A stretch of DNA of 64,000 bases from Paenibacillus andongensis (GTDB taxonomy: Bacteria > Bacillota > Bacilli > Paenibacillales > NBRC-103111), in assembly GCF_025369935.1 (NCBI RefSeq), contig NZ_CP104467.1, positions 2,115,001-2,179,000 on the forward strand, read 5' to 3'. The position numbers were made by a program, and so were the translations under genes. This document shows, piece by piece, positions 38,304 through 46,950 of this stretch. The notes beneath the pieces are model-generated. The model was not told the origin of the DNA. It saw only the letters and a list, made by a program, of their open reading frames with translations, and ran no database searches. Each line of letters opens with the position of its first letter. Positions within the stretch are counted from its first letter, which is position 1.

Positions 38304-38668
38304 AAATGTCAAATCGACCCTCCGGATAAGACATATGGTAATCGGAGATAATATATGGAAGCCGAGTGACTGCTGTGGTTTCAAACGATCCGATCCGAAG
38401 TGTCCCTCTAGGGATCGAGTTATCTGCAACGGCACGTTCATTGCGTAAGAAAGATAATTCTCTCAGCATAGGATTTTAATGCCTCATCGGAGATTGTTAG
38501 CCGAATACCTTGCTGCCTACGGCGGAATAACTCAGTTTTCAATTCACTTTCGAGCTGCTGGATACGGATACATATACTCGACTGAACGTATTTCATTTTC
38601 TCAGCTGCCCTTGAAATACTCGCCTCGTTTGCAACAGCCAGAAAAATCTGCAAGTCCCGGATGTTCAC
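38304..38668 (-). pseudogene. LysR pseudogene (copy C), 3' truncated and frameshifted
   Basis: This is the 5' part of a LysR gene matching copy A. The start GTG is at 38668 and encodes VNIRDLQIFLAVANEAS. Small deletions near 38440 and 38455 shift the frame after about 76 codons, and homology stops near 38304, about 120 codons in. The gene is dead, but its promoter and the divergent MFS gene remain intact. Confidence 0.9.
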
Positions 38669-38709
38669 TGTCGTTCCTTCGTTTAGGTATTGAAAATTTT
38701 AATGTTTAC

Positions 38710-38754
38710 TATCGATTATATTCATTTTACGCGATATCTTAGGGGGGGTACAAT
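38710..38754 (+). promoter_or_regulatory. LysR dyad and promoter of the MFS gene (copy C)
   Basis: The dyad TATCG-N17-CGATA spans 38710-38736, and a -10-like TACAAT lies at 38749-38754, 24 bases before the MFS start. The arrangement matches copies A and B, so LysR copy A could still bind here in trans. Confidence 0.58.
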
Positions 38755-38777
38755 GAATTTAGAAAGGGGCTTGTCTT

Positions 38778-39983
38778 ATGGAGAATGCAGGAATTAAACA
38801 TACGAAAATTTTTGAATCCACCAAGATCATGATAGGTGGATTTGTTATGCTCATCATTGCAATGGGAATCGGACGTTTTTCATACACTTCCATACTTCCA
38901 TTGATGCAATCACAAGCTCATCTTTCCGTCACGGAATCTGGGTATTTGGCCGGTAGCAATAACTTGGGTTACCTTATCGCTGCCTTTTGCGCAGGATTTA
39001 TTGCTTGGGGAACCCGTAGAGCTTACCATCTTAAGATTCAATTGGTACTTTGCATCATTTCAACGGGGCTTATGGGAATTGCTTCATCTTTTATTTGGTG
39101 GATGATTTTGCGCTTCTTAACTGGAATTAGCAGTGGCCTTATTTTCGTCTTGTCATCAAGTTTAGTATTGGATGCTCTGCTTTCAGACAAACGCCAAAAG
39201 TGGATAGGTATTTTTTATGGCGGGGTTGGTACCGGTATTGCTTTAACTGGTTTACTTACACCCATTCTGAGCCATTTCTCTTGGAGGGGAACTTGGATTG
39301 GTCTTTTGGTTATCGGCATCGTCTTATTAGCTCCAGTTTGGACTTTTATCCGAGATGATAAAACGAAGCCGAAAGCTCCAAATACTGATTCCCCGACTTC
39401 ATCAGCCGAAAATGAATCTATCTTTGGTTGGCTACTTGTTACTTATGGACTTGAGGGGCTTGGTTATATTGTTAGTGCGACGTTTCTAGTAGCAATGGTC
39501 AAACAAATGCCCCATATGTCAAGTTTTGCTGACTATAGTTGGATTATCGTTGGAATAGCGGCAGTACCATCGACAGTTCTCTGGTCTTGGTGGACGAGTA
39601 AAGCAGGTTACATCAAACCATTGATTACTGCGTTTATCCTGCAAGCTTTCGGGGTCATAATGCCTGTATGGCTGCCCAATATAATCGGTGTAACGCTTGG
39701 GTCTATCCTTTTTGGCGGGACGTTTATGGGGATTTCCATGCTCGCAATCGCTGCAGCTCGTATGGCGAGACCATCCAGTGGCAATAGAGCAATTGCACTG
39801 ATGACTGGCTTTTATGGAATCGGGCAAATACTAGGTCCGATCGGAGCCGGGATCGTTTTGGAAGTGGCGCATAGTTACAGCCTGTCGCTCATTCTTGCTA
39901 CTTTGGTGCTCATTATCGCTGTTACGATATTGATAACCGGTGCAGTCAATTCAAATAAAAGAGGATTGTTAAGAAACTATTAA
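38778..39983 (+). CDS. YbfB/YjiJ-type MFS transporter
   Basis: This 401-residue protein has about 12 membrane segments. The N-terminal half carries the family stretch MGIGRFSYTSILPLMQ and SGYLAGSNNLGYLI. Substrates of this group are unknown; exporters or organic-acid carriers are suggested. ATG 38778 follows AAAGGGG. A class I nitronate monooxygenase follows 46 bases after the stop, which suggests that the transported compound is related to nitronates. The original LysR partner is degraded, so control may come from a homologue. Confidence 0.92.
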   Translation: MENAGIKHTKIFESTKIMIGGFVMLIIAMGIGRFSYTSILPLMQSQAHLSVTESGYLAGSNNLGYLIAAFCAGFIAWGTRRAYHLKIQLVLCIISTGLMGIASSFIWWMILRFLTGISSGLIFVLSSSLVLDALLSDKRQKWIGIFYGGVGTGIALTGLLTPILSHFSWRGTWIGLLVIGIVLLAPVWTFIRDDKTKPKAPNTDSPTSSAENESIFGWLLVTYGLEGLGYIVSATFLVAMVKQMPHMSSFADYSWIIVGIAAVPSTVLWSWWTSKAGYIKPLITAFILQAFGVIMPVWLPNIIGVTLGSILFGGTFMGISMLAIAAARMARPSSGNRAIALMTGFYGIGQILGPIGAGIVLEVAHSYSLSLILATLVLIIAVTILITGAVNSNKRGLLRNY

Positions 39984-40029
39984 TAAATTTCGTATTCATC
40001 CAAAGTACAGTAACAGGAGGCGTTCAACA

Positions 40030-41118
40030 GTGTTCAAAACTGAGTTAACACGCTCGCTAAAAATTAAATACCCAATATTCCAAGCGCCGATGGCAGGTGG
40101 CCCCACAACGCCTGACTTAGTAGCAGCAGTTTCAAATGCCGGAGGCTTAGGTAATCTGGGAGCCGGGTACTTAACGCCGGAGCAACTCCGCGGCACGATT
40201 CAAAAGATCAGAGAATTAACAGACCAGCCTTTCGGAGTAAATTTGTTTGTACCTGAACAACCAGAGGAAGAAGAAGAAGCAATCGTTCAAATGACAGATT
40301 ATCTCAATAATTACCGCGTCAAACTTGGCATTGCTCAAAATCCAACGATTCTGAAGTCTTCGGAATCGTTTGAGGAGCAAGTTCAAGTATTGCTTGAAGA
40401 GAAGATCCCGGTATTTAGTTTTACGTTTGGTATACCATCACATGACGTGCTCCAAGCCATGAAGCAGTGTGGTACAGTCGTAATAGGCACTGCAACAACA
40501 GTTGAAGAAGCTAAACATTTGGAAGTGGCCGGCGTAAACGCAATTGTGGCTCAGGGATGTGAGGCAGGAGGTCACCGAGGCTCATTCTTGAAAAATGTTT
40601 CCGAATCGCTGATTGGAACCATGGCTCTCGTTCCTCAGATTGTAGATCATGTGTCGATTCCGGTCATCGCATCGGGGGGCATCATGGATGGAAGGGGACT
40701 TGTAGCGAGCCTCGCATTAGGGGCCGCTGCTGTGCAGATGGGCTCTGCGTTTCTGGCGTGCCCGGAGAGCGGCGCCAATGAAACGTACAAACAGAAGATC
40801 CTCTCAGCCAATGAGGACTCCACTGAAATTACTCGCGCATATTCAGGCAAAGCGGCAAGAGGTATTCGAACAAAATTTATGAATGACTTGCATCAGTATC
40901 CAGGAACAATCCCTCCTTACCCCATACAAAACGCTATGACGCGAGATATTCGACAAGCGGCTGCAAAAGCGAATGACCCTGAATATATGTCACTTTGGGC
41001 GGGGCAGGGTCTTAGGTTAGCCAGCGACCAATCTGCAGCTGCAATCGTCAAACAAACCATCGATCAAGCAGATGCCCTTGTTAAAAAGAGTTTCCTCTAC
41101 TCAGGTGGACGATTCTGA
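40030..41118 (+). CDS. Class I nitronate monooxygenase (propionate-3-nitronate type)
   Basis: This 362-residue FMN TIM-barrel enzyme shows all the class I NMO motifs I know: FQAPMAGGPTTPDLVAAV, SNAGGLGNLGAGYL, the catalytic-His motif AQGCEAGGHRGSF, ASGGIMDGRGLVASLALGA, and AYSGKAARGIRTKFM. Such enzymes oxidise propionate-3-nitronate to malonate semialdehyde plus nitrite and nitrate. GTG 40030 follows AGGAGG. It is transcribed with the upstream MFS gene. Together with mmsA at 28404 it would complete a route from 3-nitropropionate to acetyl-CoA; it could also be only a detoxifying enzyme. Confidence 0.93.
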   Translation: MFKTELTRSLKIKYPIFQAPMAGGPTTPDLVAAVSNAGGLGNLGAGYLTPEQLRGTIQKIRELTDQPFGVNLFVPEQPEEEEEAIVQMTDYLNNYRVKLGIAQNPTILKSSESFEEQVQVLLEEKIPVFSFTFGIPSHDVLQAMKQCGTVVIGTATTVEEAKHLEVAGVNAIVAQGCEAGGHRGSFLKNVSESLIGTMALVPQIVDHVSIPVIASGGIMDGRGLVASLALGAAAVQMGSAFLACPESGANETYKQKILSANEDSTEITRAYSGKAARGIRTKFMNDLHQYPGTIPPYPIQNAMTRDIRQAAAKANDPEYMSLWAGQGLRLASDQSAAAIVKQTIDQADALVKKSFLYSGGRF

Positions 41119-41154
41119 TTCGAGCACTAGAATTTGTAAAAGGGAGGGTTTAAA

Positions 41155-42009
41155 TTGACGACATATCATTATTTAGAGGTAGAGGGATTAAGTGTTTTTT
41201 ACCGTGAGGCTGGTGATCCCAACAAACCGGTAATTTTATTACTCCATGGTTTTCCCACTTCAAGTCACATGTTCCGAGACCTAATACCAATTTTAGAAAA
41301 AGACTATCACGTGATTGCTCCTGATTATCCGGGATTCGGGCAAACAACATCACCTGATAGAAGCACATTTTTCTATACATTTGAACATCTTACTGAAATT
41401 ATTGAAGCTTTTGTTGACCGCTTGGGACTTACTAAGTATGCACTGTATGTCTTTGATTATGGGGCACCTATTGGCTTTCGTTTAGCAATGAACCATCCAG
41501 ATCGTGTGACAGCAATAATTAGCCAAAATGGAAATATATATAGCGAGGGTTTGGGTAAGAAATGGGCTGCCCGAGCAGAATATTGGAATAATCCAACACA
41601 AGAAAAAAGAGAAAGTTATCGGACAGCATTTGAACCTGACACGATTAAGAATCAATATCTGGATGGAACACAAGATAATCAAGTTTCTTCTGATGGTTAT
41701 ACGCTAGATATTGCCTATATGTCTCGACTCGGAAATGATGAAAAACAATTAGATTTAATTTTTGATTACCAAAATAATGTAAAGATGTACCCACTCTTTC
41801 AACAGTATCTTCGCGAATATCAACCACCGTTTCTGGCAGCTTGGGGTAAAAATGATGTTTCATTTATTCCAGAGGGTGCTAACGCTTTTAGGAAAGATTT
41901 ACCTAATGCCGAGATTCATTTATTAGATACGGGTCATTTTGCATTGGAAACACATGCAAATGAAATAGGTGAATTAATTTTAGATTTCTTAAAGAGAAAT
42001 GATATCTAA
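41155..42009 (+). CDS. Alpha/beta hydrolase (haloalkane dehalogenase/epoxide hydrolase-like)
   Basis: This 284-residue protein has the alpha/beta hydrolase fold with oxyanion motif HGFPTSSHMFRD. The nucleophile elbow reads VFDYGAP, putting an aspartate (D101) where esterases have serine. That is the mark of the epoxide hydrolase, haloalkane and fluoroacetate dehalogenase branch. The catalytic His is in DTGHFALE near the C-terminus. TTG 41155 follows AGGGAGG. It sits between the nitronate monooxygenase and a tautomerase, consistent with xenobiotic or plant-toxin processing. Confidence 0.88.
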   Translation: MTTYHYLEVEGLSVFYREAGDPNKPVILLLHGFPTSSHMFRDLIPILEKDYHVIAPDYPGFGQTTSPDRSTFFYTFEHLTEIIEAFVDRLGLTKYALYVFDYGAPIGFRLAMNHPDRVTAIISQNGNIYSEGLGKKWAARAEYWNNPTQEKRESYRTAFEPDTIKNQYLDGTQDNQVSSDGYTLDIAYMSRLGNDEKQLDLIFDYQNNVKMYPLFQQYLREYQPPFLAAWGKNDVSFIPEGANAFRKDLPNAEIHLLDTGHFALETHANEIGELILDFLKRNDI

Positions 42010-42058
42010 CACCAAACGCCAGAAATTTATATTTCAATATTGAAGGAGAAAAGAATGT

Positions 42059-42448
42059 ATGCCTTTACTTCGTTTTGACCTTATAGAAGGTCGTGATAAA
42101 GCAAGTCTGAAAAAACTTTTAGAAGTTGTTCATACTGTTGTCGTAGAAGTTTTCGACGTTCCTCAGCGTGACCGTTATCAAATTGTTCATGAACACCCAG
42201 CAGAATATATGATTATTGAAGATACAGGGTTAGGACTTAACCGCACCAATAATTTAGTTGTTTTATCCATTGTAAGCAAAGCCAGACCAAAAGAGAAGAA
42301 GCAAGAATTCTATTCCTTACTATCCAAAAGGCTGGAAGCAGAGTGTGGTATCGCACCAAGCGACTTAATGGTGTCTATCGTCGAAAATGCGGATTCTGAC
42401 TGGAGTTTTGGACTAGGTGAGGCACAGTTTTTAACCGGAAAGTTATGA
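42059..42448 (+). CDS. Tautomerase-superfamily protein (4-oxalocrotonate tautomerase-like)
   Basis: This 129-residue protein keeps Pro-2 after the initiator Met ([13 protein letters not shown]), the catalytic base of the superfamily, and the HEHPAEYMI region. At 129 residues it resembles the fused two-unit, MSAD/YrdN-like branch rather than the 60-residue 4-OT. This branch includes malonate semialdehyde decarboxylase and cis-3-chloroacrylate dehalogenase. A role in handling malonate semialdehyde next to an NMO would be logical but is inference. ATG 42059 follows GAAGGAG. Confidence 0.85.
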   Translation: MPLLRFDLIEGRDKASLKKLLEVVHTVVVEVFDVPQRDRYQIVHEHPAEYMIIEDTGLGLNRTNNLVVLSIVSKARPKEKKQEFYSLLSKRLEAECGIAPSDLMVSIVENADSDWSFGLGEAQFLTGKL

Positions 42449-42583
42449 GGCGAAGATGATATGCATAAATAACAGCCCATAGCGACGATAGCCATGAAAG
42501 AAAATTGGATGCGGCTGATGAGAGAACTTCACAAGAGCATATAAACACGCTCCAAGCGTATGACCGAAAGGGAGTGGTTTACC

Positions 42584-43546
42584 TTGAAAACGGCAGCAGT
42601 ACCGGCACAAACGCCGACGTTCGGCAAAGCCGCGACATATGCAATGCTTACCGCGACGGCAATTTTTTGGGGCAGCGCTTTTGTGACATCGAAAATCGTT
42701 GTGGGCGATGTCCCGCCCTCGGCGGCCGCCTTCATCCGTTTCGGTTTGGGCGCCTTCTTCGCCGTATTGCTTTTGATTATATTACGAAGCAGGGACAAAA
42801 CCGTGCAAGTTACGCCGAACGGAAATTGGGCCGGGGTACTCGTCCTCGGGCTTGTCGGTGTGGCGGCGTACAATTTGCTGCTTTTCTGGGGATTGGCCTA
42901 CTCCAAGGCGTCGGACGGAAGCATGATCATTCCGACTTTAAGTCCGGCGATAACAGTAGTGCTTGCGGTGATTTTCCTCAAGGAGAAATTCCGATGGCAG
43001 CAGGTGACCGGACTTGGCATCACGTTGGCCGGATCGGCCGTCTTCTTTTTGAGTGTGGTACTCGGGGAAGTAAGAGACATTCATCGGATCACAGGCGATT
43101 TTATGTTTATTGCCGCAGCCGCTTGTTGGTCCATTTACACCCTAATGGGAAAGAAAATCCTTCAGCGAATTTCCCCGTTGGTTGCGACAGCGTATGCGAT
43201 GCTGTTCGGATCGGTTGTTATCGGCGCCTTTTCCGTACGCGATTTAGCTGCGGTTCATTGGACCCACTTGAGCTTGGATTTTTGGGTAAGTCAATTTTAC
43301 ATGGCTTTATTTCCGAGCGTGCTGGCCAACTGGTTCTATTATCTCGGGGTAAAAAGGATCGGGCCTGCCAGAGCGGCGGTCTTCCTGTACATCGTTCCCG
43401 TTGCCGGCTTAGTGCTGGCGACCGTCATGATCGGCGATGTCCTTACGGTTGCGCAAATTGCCGGATCGGCCTTAATGCTGCTGGGAGTGTCGATTGTAAA
43501 TCGCCGGAGCGGCAGGCGAAAGAAAGATATAGATATTGCCAAATAG
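42584..43546 (+). CDS. EamA/DMT-family exporter
   Basis: This 320-residue membrane protein contains two EamA repeats with about ten membrane segments (IFWGSAFVTSKI in the first, AACWSIYTLMGKK in the second). The family exports metabolites or amino acids. I chose TTG 42584, 9 bases after AAGGGAG; ATG 42560 is in frame but lacks a site. Base composition is more GC-rich than the flanking genes. It could export a product of the catabolic island, or be unrelated. Confidence 0.9.
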   Translation: MKTAAVPAQTPTFGKAATYAMLTATAIFWGSAFVTSKIVVGDVPPSAAAFIRFGLGAFFAVLLLIILRSRDKTVQVTPNGNWAGVLVLGLVGVAAYNLLLFWGLAYSKASDGSMIIPTLSPAITVVLAVIFLKEKFRWQQVTGLGITLAGSAVFFLSVVLGEVRDIHRITGDFMFIAAAACWSIYTLMGKKILQRISPLVATAYAMLFGSVVIGAFSVRDLAAVHWTHLSLDFWVSQFYMALFPSVLANWFYYLGVKRIGPARAAVFLYIVPVAGLVLATVMIGDVLTVAQIAGSALMLLGVSIVNRRSGRRKKDIDIAK

Positions 43547-43825
43547 GGTCACTGTGAGCTTCTTCACACCAGTGCTGGTGTCCAAGATCTGTGGGAGAAT
43601 ATTGTGTGATGGTACGCTTGTGTAGCGTGTAATGATATTCGTAGAACAACCAGAGGTATTAAAAGAAAAAGATGAAGTTGTGATAACGGATAAAAGCGTT
43701 AAAATAATGCCGTTGAGCTTGAGCTAAACAACTCCAAACTAAGGCTGCCGCTAAAAATGAACGGCAGCCTATTCAGTTCATGTTAAAATTATTTCGTACA
43801 CAGTTTGTTAGGAGGTAAATGATTA

Positions 43826-44614
43826 ATGGACAAGTTAGATTTGCTATTTCGTCATAGAATAGGTATCTTAAAAAACGAAATAATAACTTTTGAAAACTTA
43901 GACATTGTTCTTGAAAAGACTGCAAGAGAAATCCCATTTGAAAATTTATGTGTAATTGAAAATAGAACCACTGACATTACAAAAGAGAATCTAATCGACA
44001 AAATAATCAAAAGAAATGAGGGAGGGCTTTGTTATGAGCTAAATTTTATTTTATATTTATTTTTAACTGAAAATTTCTTTAATACAACCCTGGTTAGAGG
44101 TGTTACTTATGACCATATTGGAGAACGATGGAGCGCGACAGGAAGAACGCATGTACTCAATATCATAACTCACGATGGACAACAATATTTGGTCGACACC
44201 GGATTTGGAGGGAACTTACCGTTAAAGCCAGTTCCATTAAATGGGGACATTGTTATATCCAATAATGGTAAATTTAAAGTAGAAAAAGCGGACAGTGAGT
44301 ACGGTGATTACTTTTTGTATATGAAGTTGAAACACAAACATGATTGTTGGAAACTAGGGTATGTGTTTGATTCCACAGTTGTAGTTAAGGATCTTTCGGA
44401 ACTGAATGAGGTACAGAGAATAATAGCGGAGCATCCAGAATCACGTTTTAATAAGAAACCATTAATCACTAGGCAAAATCAACGAGGAAACATAATTCTA
44501 ACGGATACCTCGTTCACCGAATGGATTGATGGAAAAGAAGATAAAAAAGAAATTGACAAAAACTTATTCAAAGAGATACTCATGGATAAGTTTGGCATAA
44601 ACAACTCTTATTGA
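43826..44614 (+). CDS. Arylamine N-acetyltransferase
   Basis: This 262-residue enzyme transfers acetyl groups from acetyl-CoA to arylamines or hydrazines in the cytosol. The Cys-His-Asp triad is visible: C69 in EGGLCYELN, H109 in GRTHVLN and D124 in YLVDTGFGG. ATG 43826 follows TAGGAGG. The gene is markedly AT-rich compared with the EamA gene before it, hinting at separate acquisition. It adds to the detoxification character of this island. Confidence 0.92.
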   Translation: MDKLDLLFRHRIGILKNEIITFENLDIVLEKTAREIPFENLCVIENRTTDITKENLIDKIIKRNEGGLCYELNFILYLFLTENFFNTTLVRGVTYDHIGERWSATGRTHVLNIITHDGQQYLVDTGFGGNLPLKPVPLNGDIVISNNGKFKVEKADSEYGDYFLYMKLKHKHDCWKLGYVFDSTVVVKDLSELNEVQRIIAEHPESRFNKKPLITRQNQRGNIILTDTSFTEWIDGKEDKKEIDKNLFKEILMDKFGINNSY

Positions 44615-44811
44615 AGGTTCTGAACTCACGGGACATGTTAGTTATATGGGAGTACTTTAATGTCACTACGATTAAGTTTTAGGGAATGGAACCATTTTAA
44701 TCTCAATTATGGGACTATTTTAAGCAGGTGTAAGCGAATACAACAGGCAATTCTAGGAGGAATCAGGTTGACTCATCTGAATGAAGGTGTATTGACCTCT
44801 GTATGTGATAT

Positions 44812-45024
44812 GTGATAGCCATACCGGGTATTATTTTTCTCATCGTTTTCAAGTACATCCCGCTGGCGGGTTCTGTGTTCGCTTTCAAAGACTATTCGGT
44901 GTTCAAAGGGTTTATGGGCAGCCCTTGGGTAAGGTTTAACATTTCGGAACTCTTGGAATTGCATCAATTTTATCGTGATACATGTTTTCAAACGCTCTTA
45001 AGTTATCTTAACAATAAAAGATGA
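44812..45024 (+). pseudogene. N-terminal fragment of an LplB-type sugar permease gene
   Basis: The 70-codon frame encodes AIPGIIFLIVFKYIPLAGSV, then AFKDYSVFKGFMGSPWV and a partly scrambled FYRD...TLLSYL region. These match the first 70-80 residues of LplB-type permeases. No ribosome site or downstream part exists, so it is a gene relic. The 197 bases before it hold nothing recognisable. Confidence 0.83.
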
Positions 45025-45070
45025 ATAAATTTAGAAATACCTGAGGCTTTACTTTAGGTCGATCAAAATC

Positions 45071-46537
45071 TTACGAAAATTCAAGGTTTCCGACCAACTT
45101 GCGTTCTTTAGAGAAGATAAAATTATTATGGGAATATTCCAGATACACTCGGCCTATTTCAAAATGACAATATAACTTATCGTGATATCCACTGAAAATG
45201 CGGACCAAATGAATGATAAAAGTTTTCTCATTGGACCATATGCCTTTTATCGCTATTATTTCTCCAGGGAGTATTTTGTCATCTATATACCATTCTATCA
45301 GGCCGCAAACAATTTGATTTACACCTGAAGGATTCCGCCACTTGAAAATACACTTATCGTAGTGGAAATCGAATAATACTGATTCAACCTCATCGTCGTT
45401 GGGTTCCATTTTGTAACAATATTTAGAAATATATGTTTGCCCTTCACTCCAAGGCTTCTGAAGTATCGAAAGTGACTTTAGTTTGCGGACAAGCGAGAGA
45501 TGTGATGGAATATCATTGGGCAATGCTTCACTCTTCATAAAGGGTAACAACATTTCCCATATTAATTCCAGCACTTCTTGCATTGCTTTTTCTCCGCTAT
45601 TTATGCTTATCACAGCATCTTTATTTGGCAGCACAATGATAAATTGTCCAAACGCTCCATCGGCTCTATACGTATCATGACGGCTGCGCCAAAATTGGTA
45701 TCCATATCCTTGACCCCAATCCGGTTTATTTTGGATTGGGGTTGTTTCGATTTGTTTGGAAGTCGCTTCTTCAACCCATGATTGAGATAATAGACGCTTG
45801 CCGTCCCAAACTCCTTTTTGTAAAAATAAAAGACCAAATCGGGCAAGATCCTCTGTCTTGAGACGAAGACCCCATCCTCCGGTGTTTGTCCCTTGCGGAG
45901 AAAATTCCCATATTGGCCGTTGAATCCCCAATGGCTCAAATAGCCGAGGTTGCAAATAGTTAAGCAGTGTTTGGCCTGTCACTCTTGTTACGATTTCGGA
46001 CAACATTTGACTAGCCCCGCTATTATATTGAAATTGAGTCCCGGGTGAAATTTCTATCGGGAAATCGAAGAAAGCCCTCACCCAGTTTTCGTTTTTTTCG
46101 TTCCCTATACTTAACACAGTTTTGTCTTTCAAAAATTGAAATAAGCCTTTAAAACGAAGAAGGTCTTGATTATGTCCGGTCGACATGGTGAGTAGATGCT
46201 TAACCTTTAACGTTCCCATATTAAGTTTAATACCTTTTGTCAGTAAATTGGGGAAAAAAGGGAGTACCTGATCTTCAACGGATAAGAGTCCTTCTTGTAT
46301 TGCAAAACCGACAGCGGTGGAAGTAAAACTTTTAGTTACGGAGTAAGCCGAATGAGGACAAGAGGGGTGATACGGTGACCACCAACCCTCAGCTACGACA
46401 TGGCCATGACGAAGGAACATAAACCCATGAAGCTGAAGTTTGCGCTCTTCCACTGCGTTTAAAAAAGACAAAATAGATGATGAGGAAATTCCCTGTGCTT
46501 CAGGGGTGCTGCGTGGCAACTCGTAATAGTTGGACAT
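45071..46537 (-). CDS. Class C beta-lactamase-family serine hydrolase/esterase (paralogue)
   Basis: This 488-residue protein is a clear paralogue of the hydrolase at 35380-36849: same length, the shared FLRHGHVVAEGWW segment, and the same SxxK serine position (S66 in SVTK, K69) and YNSGAS. I chose ATG 46537, which follows AAGGAG by about 7 bases; the ATG at 46555 precedes that site. There is no signal peptide. It lies alone on the minus strand, away from any transporter. A cytoplasmic esterase or peptidase-like role is likely, with unknown substrate. Confidence 0.9.
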   Translation of the reverse strand: MSNYYELPRSTPEAQGISSSSILSFLNAVEERKLQLHGFMFLRHGHVVAEGWWSPYHPSCPHSAYSVTKSFTSTAVGFAIQEGLLSVEDQVLPFFPNLLTKGIKLNMGTLKVKHLLTMSTGHNQDLLRFKGLFQFLKDKTVLSIGNEKNENWVRAFFDFPIEISPGTQFQYNSGASQMLSEIVTRVTGQTLLNYLQPRLFEPLGIQRPIWEFSPQGTNTGGWGLRLKTEDLARFGLLFLQKGVWDGKRLLSQSWVEEATSKQIETTPIQNKPDWGQGYGYQFWRSRHDTYRADGAFGQFIIVLPNKDAVISINSGEKAMQEVLELIWEMLLPFMKSEALPNDIPSHLSLVRKLKSLSILQKPWSEGQTYISKYCYKMEPNDDEVESVLFDFHYDKCIFKWRNPSGVNQIVCGLIEWYIDDKILPGEIIAIKGIWSNEKTFIIHLVRIFSGYHDKLYCHFEIGRVYLEYSHNNFIFSKERKLVGNLEFS

Positions 46538-46950
46538 CGTAGTCACTCCTTGCATCTTCGTAAGGGCGGTTTGGTTTCGAGTTTAATTCAAGTCCATACA
46601 ACCATTTATTATATTTATGCTTGGTTCGACCATATAATAATTGTTTTTTTGAATATTCAACTAACCCAGGACATTAGGATGCTTGCCCCCAATATTTCAG
46701 TCAGAAGATTTTTACCTTGGAACAAAATGTTCACCTCGGCTTATTGTTTCTCCAAAACCTTTCAGTCGTTAATCTCTGATCATAAAAAGCGCTCAAACCC
46801 CCTGCTCAAAATCCTTTACTGCCTTCTCCATACCTAGAAATCGACTGTTTGAGGCGGCTTAACGTGATAATTCCGATATCTGAATATATATGTTGGAAAA
46901 AAGGGAAAATATATACGTCTTTTCATTACCGGGGAGGGGGGGATTATTCA
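46538..46950. other. Divergent intergenic region between esterase and gerKA
   Basis: There is no supported gene in these 413 bases. TGAATA at 46881 followed by AT-rich sequence near 46908 weakly resembles a sigma-G promoter, which would suit a germination operon, but the spacing is long. The strong GGGGAGGGGGG site at 46931 belongs to gerKA. Confidence 0.4.

Noticed and set aside
42505..43557. Open frame of 350 codons overlapping the EamA gene
   Set aside because: It is rich in Cys, Arg and Gly in the way of an out-of-frame reading; the other frame has clear EamA repeats.
43632..43727. 31-codon frame (MIFVEQPEVLKEK...) after the EamA gene
   Set aside because: It has no ribosome site and no recognisable relation; possibly a relic, but not supportable.
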